Assembly (NCBI RefSeq): GCF_001263795.1
Contig: NZ_LHUR01000021.1
Span: 1-64,000 of the forward strand
Reading direction: 5' to 3'
DNA from: Clostridium homopropionicum DSM 5847
GTDB taxonomy: Bacteria > Bacillota > Clostridia > Clostridiales > Clostridiaceae
Length of the DNA: 64,000 bases
Part shown: in pieces, positions 8,543 through 17,398 of the stretch
Position numbering within the stretch: position 1 is the stretch's first letter
How the letters are laid out: each line of letters opens with the position of its first letter
Program-made: the position numbers and the translations under genes
The notes under the pieces: generated by a model
Told to the model about the DNA's origin: nothing
The model's database searches: none
What the model saw: the letters and a program-made list of their open reading frames with translations, nothing else

Positions 8543-9724
8543 ATGTTCTCTCAATTTTTAATAAAACAATTTATAAAAAATCATGAAAACGTAGAAGATA
8601 GTAAAGTCAGGGATTCCTATGGATATCTAGGAGGAATTGTTGGTATAACTGTAAATATAATTTTATTTATTGTAAAATTATCTGTTGGATTAATAGTAAA
8701 AAGTATTGCCGTTACCGCTGATGCCTTTAACAATCTTTCAGATGCCTTCTCATCAATAATTACTATTGCTGGATTTAAACTGGCTTCAAAACCCGCGGAT
8801 GCTGAGCATCCTTTTGGCCATGGAAGAATTGAGTATATCTCTGGGCTTATAGTTTCATTTATGGTTATTATTGTTGGTCTTCAGTTTATTAAGTCATCTT
8901 ACAATAGAATTGTAAATCCTGAAATAATAAACTTCGAATTAATTCCCTTTGTTTTAATATTAATATCAATCTTTGCAAAGATATGGCTTAGCAGATTTAA
9001 TAAATTCATAGGTGTAAAAATAAATTCTTCAGCACTTCAGGCTTCTTCTTTAGATGCTTTAGGTGATGTTATAACTTCTAGTACAGTAGCACTTTCTCTA
9101 TTGCTTTCAAATTGGATTATATTCCCCATTGATGGTTATATTGGAGTTCTTGTTTCCTTATTTATTTTGTATTCCGGTTTCAATTTAATTAAAGAAACTA
9201 TAAACCCTCTCCTAGGAGAAGCTCCAGATCCTGAGTTAGTTGAAGAGATACAAAAGGAAGTGCTAAAATATAATATTATCACAGGAGTTCATGACTTAGT
9301 AATTCATAATTATGGTCCTGGAAGACGTATGGCTTCCCTTCATGCAGAGGTTCCTTATAACCTATCTATTATGAAAATTCACGATGTAATAGATAAAGCT
9401 GAAAAAGAAATTTCTCAAAAATTAAATATTTTTTTAGTTATTCATATGGATCCAGTAAACATAGATGATGATGAAATTAATAAAGCTAAAGAAGAAGTAG
9501 CTGACATATTAAAAAATTTCCCCGAAGTTAAATCTTATCATGATTTTAGAATCGTTGGAGAGGGTGAAGATAAGAGCTTGCTTTTCGATGTAGTTATTGA
9601 TAAAGCTAACCCACTTAACTCATCTGAAGCTAGAACCAACTTCATTAATAAAACTAAGAGTGAAATTAAAAAAATTCATCCTAACTATAATGTTATTATA
9701 ACTATTGATATTGACTTTTCATAA
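8543..9724 (+). CDS. Cation diffusion facilitator (CDF) metal exporter
   Basis: A 393-residue protein with six predicted membrane helices followed by a cytoplasmic domain (from about residue 215). ADAFNNLSDAFSS in TM2 supplies the Asp/Asn metal-site residues of CDF proteins, and HPFGHGRIEY after TM3 is the usual histidine-containing loop. SSALQASSLDALGDVITS in TM5 gives the second pair of Asp ligands. The C-terminal part folds as two metallochaperone-like repeats, longer than in simple family members. The likely role is export of Zn, Mn, Fe or a related divalent ion in exchange for H+. It is a single gene with a GGAGG site directly before the ATG. Confidence 0.9.
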   Translation: MFSQFLIKQFIKNHENVEDSKVRDSYGYLGGIVGITVNIILFIVKLSVGLIVKSIAVTADAFNNLSDAFSSIITIAGFKLASKPADAEHPFGHGRIEYISGLIVSFMVIIVGLQFIKSSYNRIVNPEIINFELIPFVLILISIFAKIWLSRFNKFIGVKINSSALQASSLDALGDVITSSTVALSLLLSNWIIFPIDGYIGVLVSLFILYSGFNLIKETINPLLGEAPDPELVEEIQKEVLKYNIITGVHDLVIHNYGPGRRMASLHAEVPYNLSIMKIHDVIDKAEKEISQKLNIFLVIHMDPVNIDDDEINKAKEEVADILKNFPEVKSYHDFRIVGEGEDKSLLFDVVIDKANPLNSSEARTNFINKTKSEIKKIHPNYNVIITIDIDFS

Positions 9725-9808
9725 TTTTTATAAAATCCCATTAAAGAAAGTATTAATCTCCTATTTATTAATATAAATATATTGATATAAAATTAGGAGT
9801 GTGATTTT

Positions 9809-10909
9809 ATGAAAGGCAATTTCGTGCACTTATTTCCTGCCGGAAATACTTCTAAGGGTTTTTATTCCTTTTACAGGTATATTCTCCCTCAAGAAACAGC
9901 AAGAAGAATAATATGCCTGAAAGGTGGACCAGGTACAGGTAAATCTTCTCTAATGAAAAAAGTTGCTCAATATTTTAATGAAAAAGGTTATGATATTGAA
10001 TATCATCATTGTTCCTCAGATAATAATTCCTTAGATGGAATACTAATTAAGGATCTAAATGTAGCTCTACTTGATGGAACAGCCCCCCATGTAGTAGACC
10101 CAATAAACCCTGGAGCTGTTGATGAAATATTAAATTTAGGTAACTGTTGGAATGAGCAAGGTTTCAGGGATTACAGGAATACAATTATATCTATAAATAA
10201 ACAAGTTGGAAAAACCTTCAAAAGGGCTTATCGATATATTGGGGCAGCAAAAGCTATTCATGATGATTGGAGTTCTTTCAATTCAGAGGTAATTAATACA
10301 TCAAAGTTAAATGCTTTTAAAGAGGATTTAAAAAATGAGATTTTTGCAGGCATGAATGTTTCAAATACTGGAATTGACAGGCACTTATTTGCTACTGCTT
10401 TTACTCCTAATGGTATCATAACATATATTGATAGTTTAATTGAGAATTATAAAAGAATTTATGTTATAAACGGAGAACCAGGTACTGGAAAGACAAATCT
10501 CTTATCCTTCATATTTGACGAATCCATTAAAAGAGGATTGTGTGTAGAAGTATATCATGACCCTCTAATACCAGAAAGGATTGAACATTTACTAATTCCT
10601 TCATTAAATATTGCTTTTGTAACCTCTAATGAAATAAACAAGAGAAATTTTGTTGGAAATCAAATTCACATGGAAGAATTTATCAATAAAAGATTACTCG
10701 ATAAGCCACTTGCTGATATAGACGAAGATAAAGAAAATTTCTATCTTCTATTAAATAAGGCGCTGAGTATAATTAGTGAAGCAAAAGTTCTTCATGATGA
10801 ATTAGAGAAATGCTATATTCCAAATATGGATTTTGATAAGACTGATGAAAAGTATACTGAAATTATTAATAAGTTTTTAAAGTACGAAAAAGAATATAGA
10901 AGGAGATAA
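9809..10909 (+). CDS. ATPase with two P-loops (PRK06851-like), role unknown
   Basis: A 366-residue protein containing two Walker A motifs, GGPGTGKSS near residue 40 and GEPGTGKTN near residue 225, each starting a similar half: a hydrophobic strand, the P-loop, then a KKGYDIEYHHCSSD- or RGLCVEVYHDPL-type segment. This internal duplication matches a conserved but uncharacterised NTP-binding family of spore-forming Firmicutes. No membrane segment is visible. GVAL-like Walker B residues are not obvious. It follows the CDF gene by 84 bp with its own ribosome site and is followed by the second nested-palindrome repeat. Confidence 0.8.
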   Translation: MKGNFVHLFPAGNTSKGFYSFYRYILPQETARRIICLKGGPGTGKSSLMKKVAQYFNEKGYDIEYHHCSSDNNSLDGILIKDLNVALLDGTAPHVVDPINPGAVDEILNLGNCWNEQGFRDYRNTIISINKQVGKTFKRAYRYIGAAKAIHDDWSSFNSEVINTSKLNAFKEDLKNEIFAGMNVSNTGIDRHLFATAFTPNGIITYIDSLIENYKRIYVINGEPGTGKTNLLSFIFDESIKRGLCVEVYHDPLIPERIEHLLIPSLNIAFVTSNEINKRNFVGNQIHMEEFINKRLLDKPLADIDEDKENFYLLLNKALSIISEAKVLHDELEKCYIPNMDFDKTDEKYTEIINKFLKYEKEYRRR

Positions 10910-10915
10910 TATAAG

Positions 10916-11036
10916 AATTTTACGACGTAAAATTTTTAGTGACCAGTAACCAATTCCCAGTAACCAGTGTTATTAATCCTACTGGCAACTGGTTACTGGT
11001 TACTGGTTACCTAAGAAAAATGCGTCGCATTTTTCT
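10916..11036. repeat. Nested-palindrome intergenic repeat, copy 2
   Basis: About 121 bp between two opposing gene ends. One end is AATTTTACGACGTAAAATT (10916-10934) and the other is a 23-bp palindrome centred on ATGCGTCGCAT (11014-11036). The interior has inverted arms of tandem CCAGTAACCAGT words (about 10940-10970 against 10980-11010). Both end palindromes are shared with copy 1 at 6526-6738, but order is reversed and the inner arms differ. It may also act as a bidirectional terminator. Confidence 0.85.
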
Positions 11037-11046
11037 TTTATACAGC

Positions 11047-12429
11047 TTACACTTCCACTACCGCTTCAACTTTTTCTGATATTTCCTGTTTTTCTTTATC
11101 TAGTAGTTTAAGTCCCTTATATAAACATACGGCAGTTATTGCAAAGGATATTGTATCAGAAACCGGTGCTGCTAGCCATACTCCATTTATCTTTAAAATA
11201 TTTGGAAGAATTAAGAGCAATGGTATTAATATTATTACCTGTCTTAGCATTGATAATAACATAGAAATCTTTGCTTTACCTATGGCTTGAAAATAATTTG
11301 ATCCTACAATTTGGAAACCAATCAATGGTAAAGCAAATAAGAACTTTCTTATTCCGTTTACACCTATAAATAAGAGTTCTTCACTCTCCTTATTGAAAGC
11401 TCTAATTAGCACTTCTGGGAATACTTCTACAGCTATAAAACCTATAAACCCAAATCCCATGGCAACTATAATTGCTGACTTCAAGGTTTCCTTTACCCTA
11501 TCATATTTTTTAGCTCCATAGTTAAATCCAATTATCGGCTGAGCAGCTTGGTTTACCGCTACCATACACATGACTAAAAGCATTGCAATACTATTTATTA
11601 CACCCATTGCTCCTACAGCTAGGTCTCCACCATAGGTCATTAGTTGTTTATTAAATATTATATTAATAACACTTCCAACAATCTGCATTGCAAAAGGTGA
11701 CATGCCTATAGCTAAAATTCCTTTTAAAATATCAAATTCTATTTTAAAATTTTCTCTTTTTAATTTCAGTACGCTTCTTTTTCCTCTAAAATGTGATAAT
11801 ACCCAAACTGTGTTCACAAATTGAGAAAATACAGTTGCTATAGCTGCCCCCTGAACTCCCATATGAAATACAAATATAAATATAGGATCAAGTATGATAT
11901 TTAAAATAGCTCCTATTAGCATTGTAACCATTGCAGTTACGGCATTTCCTTCAGAACGAATAAGATTATTCATTCCAAAGCTTAAGTTTTGGAAAATAGT
12001 TCCTAGCAATACTATTGAAAGATAATCATTAGCATAAGCTATAGTATTTTCGCTAGCTCCAAAGGATTTAAGTATTGGACCTTTTATAACAAAGCATAGT
12101 AAGCTAACTAAAATTGCACTGATACATAACAGTACAAAAGTATTTCCAAGGATTTTCTCCGCTTTATTTTTATCCTTTTTACCAAGGTTTATTGATATAA
12201 GTACTCCTCCACCCATTCCTATAAGCATAGCAAAACCTGCTGTTATTAACATGATAGGGAAAGTAACGCTTAATCCTGCAAGAGCTAAAGCATCAACACC
12301 TCTTCCTATGTAAATTCTATCAACGATATTGTAAAATGCATTGACTAGAGTACCCACTAAAGCAGGTATCAAAAACTTTATTAATAATTTTGTAATTTTC
12401 TCTTGTCCTAATTCTTTAGATTTATCCAT
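11047..12429 (-). CDS. MATE-family multidrug/Na+ antiporter
   Basis: A 460-residue membrane protein with 12 predicted helices in two repeats of six. FLIPALVGTLVNAFYNIVDRIYIG at the N-terminus is the conserved first helix of MATE exporters, and QPIIGFNYGAKKYDRVKE is the repeat-linking signature. The family exports drugs or metabolites using Na+ or H+ gradients. The MarR-type regulator gene lies 12 bp upstream on the same strand, so both are probably transcribed from the promoter at 12960-12988 and repressed together. The substrate is unknown. Confidence 0.92.
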   Translation of the reverse strand: MDKSKELGQEKITKLLIKFLIPALVGTLVNAFYNIVDRIYIGRGVDALALAGLSVTFPIMLITAGFAMLIGMGGGVLISINLGKKDKNKAEKILGNTFVLLCISAILVSLLCFVIKGPILKSFGASENTIAYANDYLSIVLLGTIFQNLSFGMNNLIRSEGNAVTAMVTMLIGAILNIILDPIFIFVFHMGVQGAAIATVFSQFVNTVWVLSHFRGKRSVLKLKRENFKIEFDILKGILAIGMSPFAMQIVGSVINIIFNKQLMTYGGDLAVGAMGVINSIAMLLVMCMVAVNQAAQPIIGFNYGAKKYDRVKETLKSAIIVAMGFGFIGFIAVEVFPEVLIRAFNKESEELLFIGVNGIRKFLFALPLIGFQIVGSNYFQAIGKAKISMLLSMLRQVIILIPLLLILPNILKINGVWLAAPVSDTISFAITAVCLYKGLKLLDKEKQEISEKVEAVVEV

Positions 12430-12441
12430 CTTACCACCCCT

Positions 12442-12915
12442 TTATAATTTAACTTTAACACTAATATTATTTTCAGCCTGTTTACCCTTAATATGGCTGC
12501 AAGCATTAGCACACATCTTTTGCAACAAGTTTATACTCATTTGCATTTCTTCCTCGGATAATCCTTTAGAAATAATACTATTCCATTGACAAAGAATTTT
12601 ATATATCTTCGGCTCAACTTCTCGAGCCTTCTCAGTAAGAAATACCTTGTTTGTTCTTTTATCTTTTAAATCTTTCTCCCTTTTAACATAACCTTCTTCT
12701 TCAAGTTTACCTATAGCCCTAGCAGTAGTTCCCTTATCAATATTTAGATTATCAGCTATCTCTTCTTGACTTATACCATCTTTTTTATACAGATTAATTA
12801 AAAAAGTAAACTGTCCACTACCAAGGTTATACTCTTTAAGTTCTTTATTAATGTAGCTTTGACCGTATCTATACATAATTGATACCCATTTTCCTATGGA
12901 TTCATGTTTTTTCAT
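12442..12915 (-). CDS. MarR-family transcriptional regulator of the MATE pump
   Basis: A 157-residue winged helix-turn-helix protein. The DNA-binding part is ISQEEIADNLNIDKGTTARAIGKLEEEGYVKREKDLKDKR, where the wing ends in the conserved D-x-R. N- and C-terminal helices for dimerisation flank it. I prefer the ATG at 12915 over the GTG at 12918 because the AGGAAAGG site is then 6 bases away. It is the first gene of a two-gene unit with the MATE exporter. Two 18-bp palindromes at its own promoter (12940-12957 and 12974-12991) make autorepression, relieved by a ligand, the most likely control. Confidence 0.9.
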   Translation of the reverse strand: MKKHESIGKWVSIMYRYGQSYINKELKEYNLGSGQFTFLINLYKKDGISQEEIADNLNIDKGTTARAIGKLEEEGYVKREKDLKDKRTNKVFLTEKAREVEPKIYKILCQWNSIISKGLSEEEMQMSINLLQKMCANACSHIKGKQAENNISVKVKL

Positions 12916-12939
12916 CACTAGCCTTTCCTTTCAAAAAAA

Positions 12940-12957
12940 TAATTGCAGACGCAACTA
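12940..12957. promoter_or_regulatory. MarR operator candidate, promoter-downstream copy
   Basis: TAATTGCAGACGCAACTA is an imperfect palindrome just downstream of the -10 box (12960-12965). It shares its TAnTTG...CAACTA half-sites with the copy at 12974-12991. Such a position would block RNA polymerase. Confidence 0.65.
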
Positions 12958-12959
12958 TT

Positions 12960-12988
12960 ATTATACTTTCTTTTAGTTGTGCCTGCAA
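12960..12988 (-). promoter_or_regulatory. SigA-type promoter of the marR-MATE operon
   Basis: On the minus strand TTGCAG (12988-12983) is followed after exactly 17 bp by TATAAT (12965-12960). Transcription would begin near 12953, leaving a short leader before the ATG at 12915. Confidence 0.75.
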
Positions 12989-12991
12989 CTA
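12974..12991. promoter_or_regulatory. MarR operator candidate overlapping the -35 box
   Basis: TAGTTGTGCCTGCAACTA is an 18-bp near-perfect palindrome containing the -35 hexamer. It has the same half-sites as 12940-12957. Two palindromes bracketing one promoter is typical of self-repressing MarR genes. Confidence 0.65.
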
Positions 12992-13012
12992 TTTTTGCAA
13001 ATTTAATTTTTC

Positions 13013-13609
13013 TTATTCTTTTACCTTACTAACAAATCCTCTAATTTTTTCTTCATCCTTTATTGAATCAGTTTCTACTCCCGAACTAACATCTACAACT
13101 TGAGGTTTTACCTCCTGAATAGCCTTACTAACATTTCCATGGGTCAGCCCCCCGGCAAGAATTGTAAAATATTTATCTGAAATACCTTTAGCTAAATCCC
13201 ACTTGAAACATTCTCCGCTGCCTGGTTTAAGACCATCAAGCAAGATTCCTTGAGCATTTTTATATAGTTCTATTTTTGCTACATCAGCTTTGCTTTTCAC
13301 AGATATACTTTTCCAAATAGGAGCTTTTATTTTTTCACAATCCTCTAAAGTTTCATTTCCATGGAGCTGAACAATGTCTAGCTTGCAATAATCTGTAATT
13401 TTATTTATTTCCTCAGGCAATGTATTTACAAAAACCCCCACTGCCTTTATATCTTTTCTTAAAGCCTCTATCATAGCCTTTGCCACATGAATTGATACTT
13501 TTCTTTTACTTTCAGCAAAGACAAAGCCTACATAATCTACAGAATACTTATTAACAATTTCTATATCTCTAACACTTCTTAGTCCGCAAATCTTAACCTT
13601 AGTCTTCAT
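13013..13609 (-). CDS. trpF: Phosphoribosylanthranilate isomerase
   Basis: A 198-residue TIM-barrel enzyme that converts N-(5-phosphoribosyl)anthranilate to CdRP, the third step of tryptophan synthesis. KVKICGLRSVRDI is the family start, with the catalytic Cys in KICG. VQLHGNE and the catalytic Asp in LLDGLKPGSGECFKW are present, and LAGGLTHGNVSKAI and VDVSSGVE bind phosphate. Its start overlaps the end of trpC by 11 bp, showing translational coupling. It is the last trp gene here; trpB and trpA do not follow, and no clear terminator is visible before the marR promoter. Confidence 0.95.
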   Translation of the reverse strand: MKTKVKICGLRSVRDIEIVNKYSVDYVGFVFAESKRKVSIHVAKAMIEALRKDIKAVGVFVNTLPEEINKITDYCKLDIVQLHGNETLEDCEKIKAPIWKSISVKSKADVAKIELYKNAQGILLDGLKPGSGECFKWDLAKGISDKYFTILAGGLTHGNVSKAIQEVKPQVVDVSSGVETDSIKDEEKIRGFVSKVKE

Positions 13610-14378
13610 ATGCTCCTTTAAACTCCCTAGCCATATTCTTTATACTTCCTGATTTCATGAAGGACTCTCCTACTAAAACTCCATCAATAGCTGCCTTTTT
13701 CAAGATTTTTATCTGTTCCTTATTTTCTATTCCACTTTCACTTATTACCAATATTCCTTCTGGAATGATTGCCTTAAGTTTAATAGTGCTATTAAAATCT
13801 ACTGAGAAATCCTTTAAATTTCTATTATTTATTCCAATTATTTTTGCTCCTGCTGCAATTGCCCTTTCTACCTCTTCTTCAGTATGAGCCTCTACCAGTG
13901 CATCCATTTTTATACTTTCTGCAATTCTAATATATTCTAACAGTTTTTCTTGCTCTAAAATTGCTACTATTAATAGAATACAACTTGCTCCAAGCTCTCT
14001 AGCCTCATAAATTTGAAATTCATCAATTATAAAGTCTTTTCTTAAAGTAGGAAGTGAAACAGTTTTGCTTACCTCCCGTAAATATTCAGGTTTTCCCATG
14101 AAGAAATCCTCTTCTGTAAGCACTGATATTGCGTCCACTGCCACTTCATATTCACTTGCAATTTCTACTGGATTGAAATCCTCTCTAATTAAGCCTTTAG
14201 AAGGAGATGCTTTTTTAATCTCTCCAATTATCGATAATCCTTTTTTAGCTATAGCATCATAAAAACTTGGAGGTTCTTTCATATTTTTTATTTTTTCTTT
14301 AATATCATATATACTTTCCTTTTCTTTTTGAATCAATAAAGCTTCTCTTTTCCTTTGAACTATTTTATCTAAAATCAT
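13599..14378 (-). CDS. trpC: Indole-3-glycerol phosphate synthase
   Basis: A 259-residue TIM-barrel enzyme that closes the indole ring of CdRP to give indole-3-glycerol phosphate. IIGEIKKASPSKGLI supplies the catalytic Lys and the anthranilate-binding loop; PTLRKDFIIDEFQI has the second catalytic Lys; DALVEAHTEEEV, GINNRNLKDF and ISESGIEN are the conserved beta-strand ends. The N-terminal helix MILDKIVQRKREAL is complete. It overlaps trpD by 4 bp (ATGA type) and trpF by 11 bp, so the operon is tightly coupled. Confidence 0.96.
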   Translation of the reverse strand: MILDKIVQRKREALLIQKEKESIYDIKEKIKNMKEPPSFYDAIAKKGLSIIGEIKKASPSKGLIREDFNPVEIASEYEVAVDAISVLTEEDFFMGKPEYLREVSKTVSLPTLRKDFIIDEFQIYEARELGASCILLIVAILEQEKLLEYIRIAESIKMDALVEAHTEEEVERAIAAGAKIIGINNRNLKDFSVDFNSTIKLKAIIPEGILVISESGIENKEQIKILKKAAIDGVLVGESFMKSGSIKNMAREFKGAYED

Positions 14379-15391
14379 GCTAGCCTCCTAGTAAATTCAA
14401 TATAATCATTCATTTTCCTCTCTGCTAAGCCGCTATCAATAATCTCTTTGGCCATTTCAATTCCTTCACTTATGGAATTTGCTTTCTTACCTAGATATAG
14501 GGCAGCTCCACTATTTAGAAGTAGGATGTCTCTTTTTTTGCTCTTATTTCCCTTAAATAATTCTTTAATAATATTTGCATTTTCTTCAGCATCTCCACCT
14601 ACTATATCCTTTGCTTCTCCTCTAGATAAATTGAAATCTTCTGGAGAAATTGTATAGGTACTTATATTATTATTCTTTAACTCTGTAACTTTTGTCTCTC
14701 TTGTAATAGTTATCTCGTCTAAGCCGTCCATTCCATGAACTACAAGAGCATGCTCAACACCAAGATTTTGCAGCACTCTTGCTATAGGCTCTGTTAGAGT
14801 TTCTTTGTATACTCCTAAAATTTGAGTCTTAGCTTTTGCAGGATTAGTTAGTGGTCCTAAAATATTAAATATTGTTCTAAATCCTAATTCTTTTCTAGGC
14901 TTAACCACATTTTTCATTGCCTTATGGAAGCTTGGTGCAAATAAAAATCCTATACCTTGACTCTTAACACAGTTTTCTACTTCACTTGGCATTAACATAA
15001 TATTTGCTCCTAGTGCCTCTAGTACATCTGCACTTCCACACTTGCTTGAAACTGAACGATTTCCATGCTTAACTACTGGAATACCAGCTGCTGCACATAT
15101 AAAAGCTGTAGCTGTAGAAATGTTAAAGGTTCCCGCCATATCTCCACCTGTTCCGCAGCTATCTAGTGTATATAAAGAATCTAAATTTATCTTTTCTGCC
15201 TTTTGTCTCATTACTTTTGCTCCACCAGTTATTTCCTCGATGGTTTCACCTTTTATAGTTAGAGCTGTTAAGAAGCTTCCTACTAATGCGTCGGTTGCTC
15301 TTCCCTCCATTATTTCATCTAGAGCTAAAATCATTTCTTCTTCAGATAGACTTTCCTTTTTTATTAATTTGTTAATTGCTTTTGATAACAT
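14375..15391 (-). CDS. trpD: Anthranilate phosphoribosyltransferase
   Basis: A 338-residue enzyme transferring the phosphoribosyl group from PRPP to anthranilate. TLDSCGTGGDMAGTFNISTATAF contains the GTGGD PRPP-binding loop; VVKHGNRSVSSKCGSADVLEALG is the anthranilate region, and FNILGPLTNPA is conserved. The small alpha-helical N-terminal domain (residues 1-70) is present. Length is normal. Its first 20 bp overlap the end of trpG, and its last 4 bp overlap trpC. Regulated with the operon by the T-box upstream of trpE. Confidence 0.96.
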   Translation of the reverse strand: MLSKAINKLIKKESLSEEEMILALDEIMEGRATDALVGSFLTALTIKGETIEEITGGAKVMRQKAEKINLDSLYTLDSCGTGGDMAGTFNISTATAFICAAAGIPVVKHGNRSVSSKCGSADVLEALGANIMLMPSEVENCVKSQGIGFLFAPSFHKAMKNVVKPRKELGFRTIFNILGPLTNPAKAKTQILGVYKETLTEPIARVLQNLGVEHALVVHGMDGLDEITITRETKVTELKNNNISTYTISPEDFNLSRGEAKDIVGGDAEENANIIKELFKGNKSKKRDILLLNSGAALYLGKKANSISEGIEMAKEIIDSGLAERKMNDYIEFTRRLA

Positions 15392-15959
15392 TATAATCCT
15401 CTCCTTTTATAAAATTCTCTATTAATTTCATACCGCAAGGTGTGTATATTGACTCTGGATGAAATTGAAGTCCTACTAGTGGATACTCTTTATGCTGAAC
15501 TGCCATAATTTCATCATCTTCTGTTACTGCTAATAACTGTAATTCCTCTGGAAGAGTATCTTCTTTTATAGCTAAGGAATGATACCTTGCCACTTGTATG
15601 TTGTTTTCAATTCCTTTAAAAATTCCTTTGCCCTCATGCTTTATATTAGAGGTCTTTCCATGAAATAAGCTTTTTGCATAGGTTATTTCAGCTCCAAAAG
15701 CCTTTCCAATGCACTGATGTCCTAAGCAAATACCAAGTATAGGAATTTGTTTATAAAATCTTTTTATAATCTCTATGGAATTTCCTGCTTCGTCAGGGGT
15801 CTTTGGCCCAGGTGAAATTACTATTCTATCAGGTTTTATATTTTCTATTTCTTCTATGCTTAACTCATCATTTCTAAAAACCTTCACCTCATCATGCTGC
15901 CCTAAATATTGATATAAATTATAAGTAAATGAATCATAGTTATCTATTAATAAAATCAT
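15372..15959 (-). CDS. trpG: Anthranilate synthase glutamine amidotransferase subunit
   Basis: A 195-residue class I glutamine amidotransferase supplying ammonia to TrpE. The oxyanion region reads ISPGPKTPDEAGNS. The catalytic triad is the Cys in ILGICLGHQCIG and the His and Glu in GLQFHPESI near the C-terminus. Such proteins may also serve para-aminobenzoate synthesis; its place between trpE and trpD argues for the tryptophan role. It overlaps trpE by 4 bp and trpD by 20 bp. Confidence 0.95.
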   Translation of the reverse strand: MILLIDNYDSFTYNLYQYLGQHDEVKVFRNDELSIEEIENIKPDRIVISPGPKTPDEAGNSIEIIKRFYKQIPILGICLGHQCIGKAFGAEITYAKSLFHGKTSNIKHEGKGIFKGIENNIQVARYHSLAIKEDTLPEELQLLAVTEDDEIMAVQHKEYPLVGLQFHPESIYTPCGMKLIENFIKGEDYNVIKSN

Positions 15960-17374
15960 TCCATATCTCCTCCTAAAATCTTAATAATAGCTTTAGCCTT
16001 ATTCTCACATTCTTCATATTCTTTTTCTGATATTGAATCAGCTACTATTCCTGCACCAGCTTGGACAAAGGCCTTATTGTCTTTTATAACCATCATTCTA
16101 ATAGCTATACACATATCCATATTTCCGTCAAAGCCAAAGTATCCAACCGCACCTCCGTATATACCTCTTTTTTCTTTTTCAAGTTCCTCAATTATTTCCA
16201 TTGCTCTTATCTTTGGTGCTCCTGACAAGGTTCCTGCTGGAAGAATTGATGAAAGTATATCAAAGGAACTTTTGCTTTTTTCTTTTTCCCCTTCTACCAT
16301 TGAAACTATATGCATTACATGTGAATAGTTTTTAACCTTCATAAACTCTGTTACTTTAACTGAGCCAATTTTTGAAATCCTGCCAACATCATTTCTAGCT
16401 AAATCAACTAACATTACATGCTCTGCTTTTTCCTTTTCATCACTTAATAACTCCTCAGCCAATCTCTCATCTTCTTTTAAATTCTTTCCTCTTTTTCTTG
16501 TGCCTGCTATAGGACAAGTAAATACCTGATCATTTTGAACCTTTACAAGCATTTCTGGAGAACTTCCCACTACCTTGTAATCACCAAAGTTAAAATAGAA
16601 AAGATATTGAGAAGGATTTAATTCTCTTAGCCTTCTATATAGTGTAAATGGATGTTCTTTTGTTTCCACTTCCCATCTTTGAGATAAAACAACTTGAAAT
16701 ATGTCACCTTCATATATGTATTTCTTAGCCTTTTCTACCATTTCCATAAAGCTTTTTTTAGTGGTATTTCCTTTTACTTTATTCTTTTTTACCTCTTCAT
16801 TTATGGTTAAATCATTAAAGCTTAGATTAGAATTTTTTATTTCCTCTTCCATCAAATTTAATTTTCTTTCAGCTTCTTCTCTTCCTTTTTCCTCTTCTTC
16901 CTCCAAAACCATTAAGACAATTTGATTATGAAAGTGATCATAAATAACCAGTTCCTTTGCAACCATTAAATGCAAATCCGGAAGCACAAGTTTATCTATA
17001 TTTTCTTCAGGTATCCTCTCATATTGGCGAATAATATCATAAGCTATAGCCCCAACAGCACCTCCTATAAAGGAGTAATTTGTATTGTTTTTTATATTGT
17101 ATTTACTTAGGTAATCTCTAACCTGATCTAATGCTTTTCCTTTCAAAACCATTATGTTATCTTCTTCCATTATTTCTGTCTCATAATTTTTACTTTTAAT
17201 AATTGCACTTGGTCTTTTTCCGATAAATGAAAATCTTTTACTTTCAGAGTCATAGCTCTCTAATAAAAATCCTACTTCCTCACCAACATATTTCTTAAAA
17301 AGTGTAATTGGAGTTTCAATGTCTCCTGATAAAATTTTTGTGTATGGTATCAAATTTGAATTTTTCATTTTCAT
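15956..17374 (-). CDS. trpE: Anthranilate synthase component I
   Basis: A 472-residue chorismate-using enzyme forming anthranilate with ammonia from TrpG. The N-terminal domain has FLLESYD, the LLES element that binds Trp for feedback inhibition. The C-terminal catalytic domain includes FQVVLSQRWE, YLFYFNFGDYKVVGSSPEMLV, CPIAGTRKRG, HVMLVDLARNDVGRI and LPAGTLSGAPKIRAMEII. All are intact. It is the first gene of the operon, preceded by a strong GGGAGG site. The T-box leader at 17399-17752 controls transcription according to Trp-tRNA charging. Confidence 0.96.
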   Translation of the reverse strand: MKMKNSNLIPYTKILSGDIETPITLFKKYVGEEVGFLLESYDSESKRFSFIGKRPSAIIKSKNYETEIMEEDNIMVLKGKALDQVRDYLSKYNIKNNTNYSFIGGAVGAIAYDIIRQYERIPEENIDKLVLPDLHLMVAKELVIYDHFHNQIVLMVLEEEEEKGREEAERKLNLMEEEIKNSNLSFNDLTINEEVKKNKVKGNTTKKSFMEMVEKAKKYIYEGDIFQVVLSQRWEVETKEHPFTLYRRLRELNPSQYLFYFNFGDYKVVGSSPEMLVKVQNDQVFTCPIAGTRKRGKNLKEDERLAEELLSDEKEKAEHVMLVDLARNDVGRISKIGSVKVTEFMKVKNYSHVMHIVSMVEGEKEKSKSSFDILSSILPAGTLSGAPKIRAMEIIEELEKEKRGIYGGAVGYFGFDGNMDMCIAIRMMVIKDNKAFVQAGAGIVADSISEKEYEECENKAKAIIKILGGDME

Positions 17375-17398
17375 TCCTCCCGATTTAAAATAAAAAAA

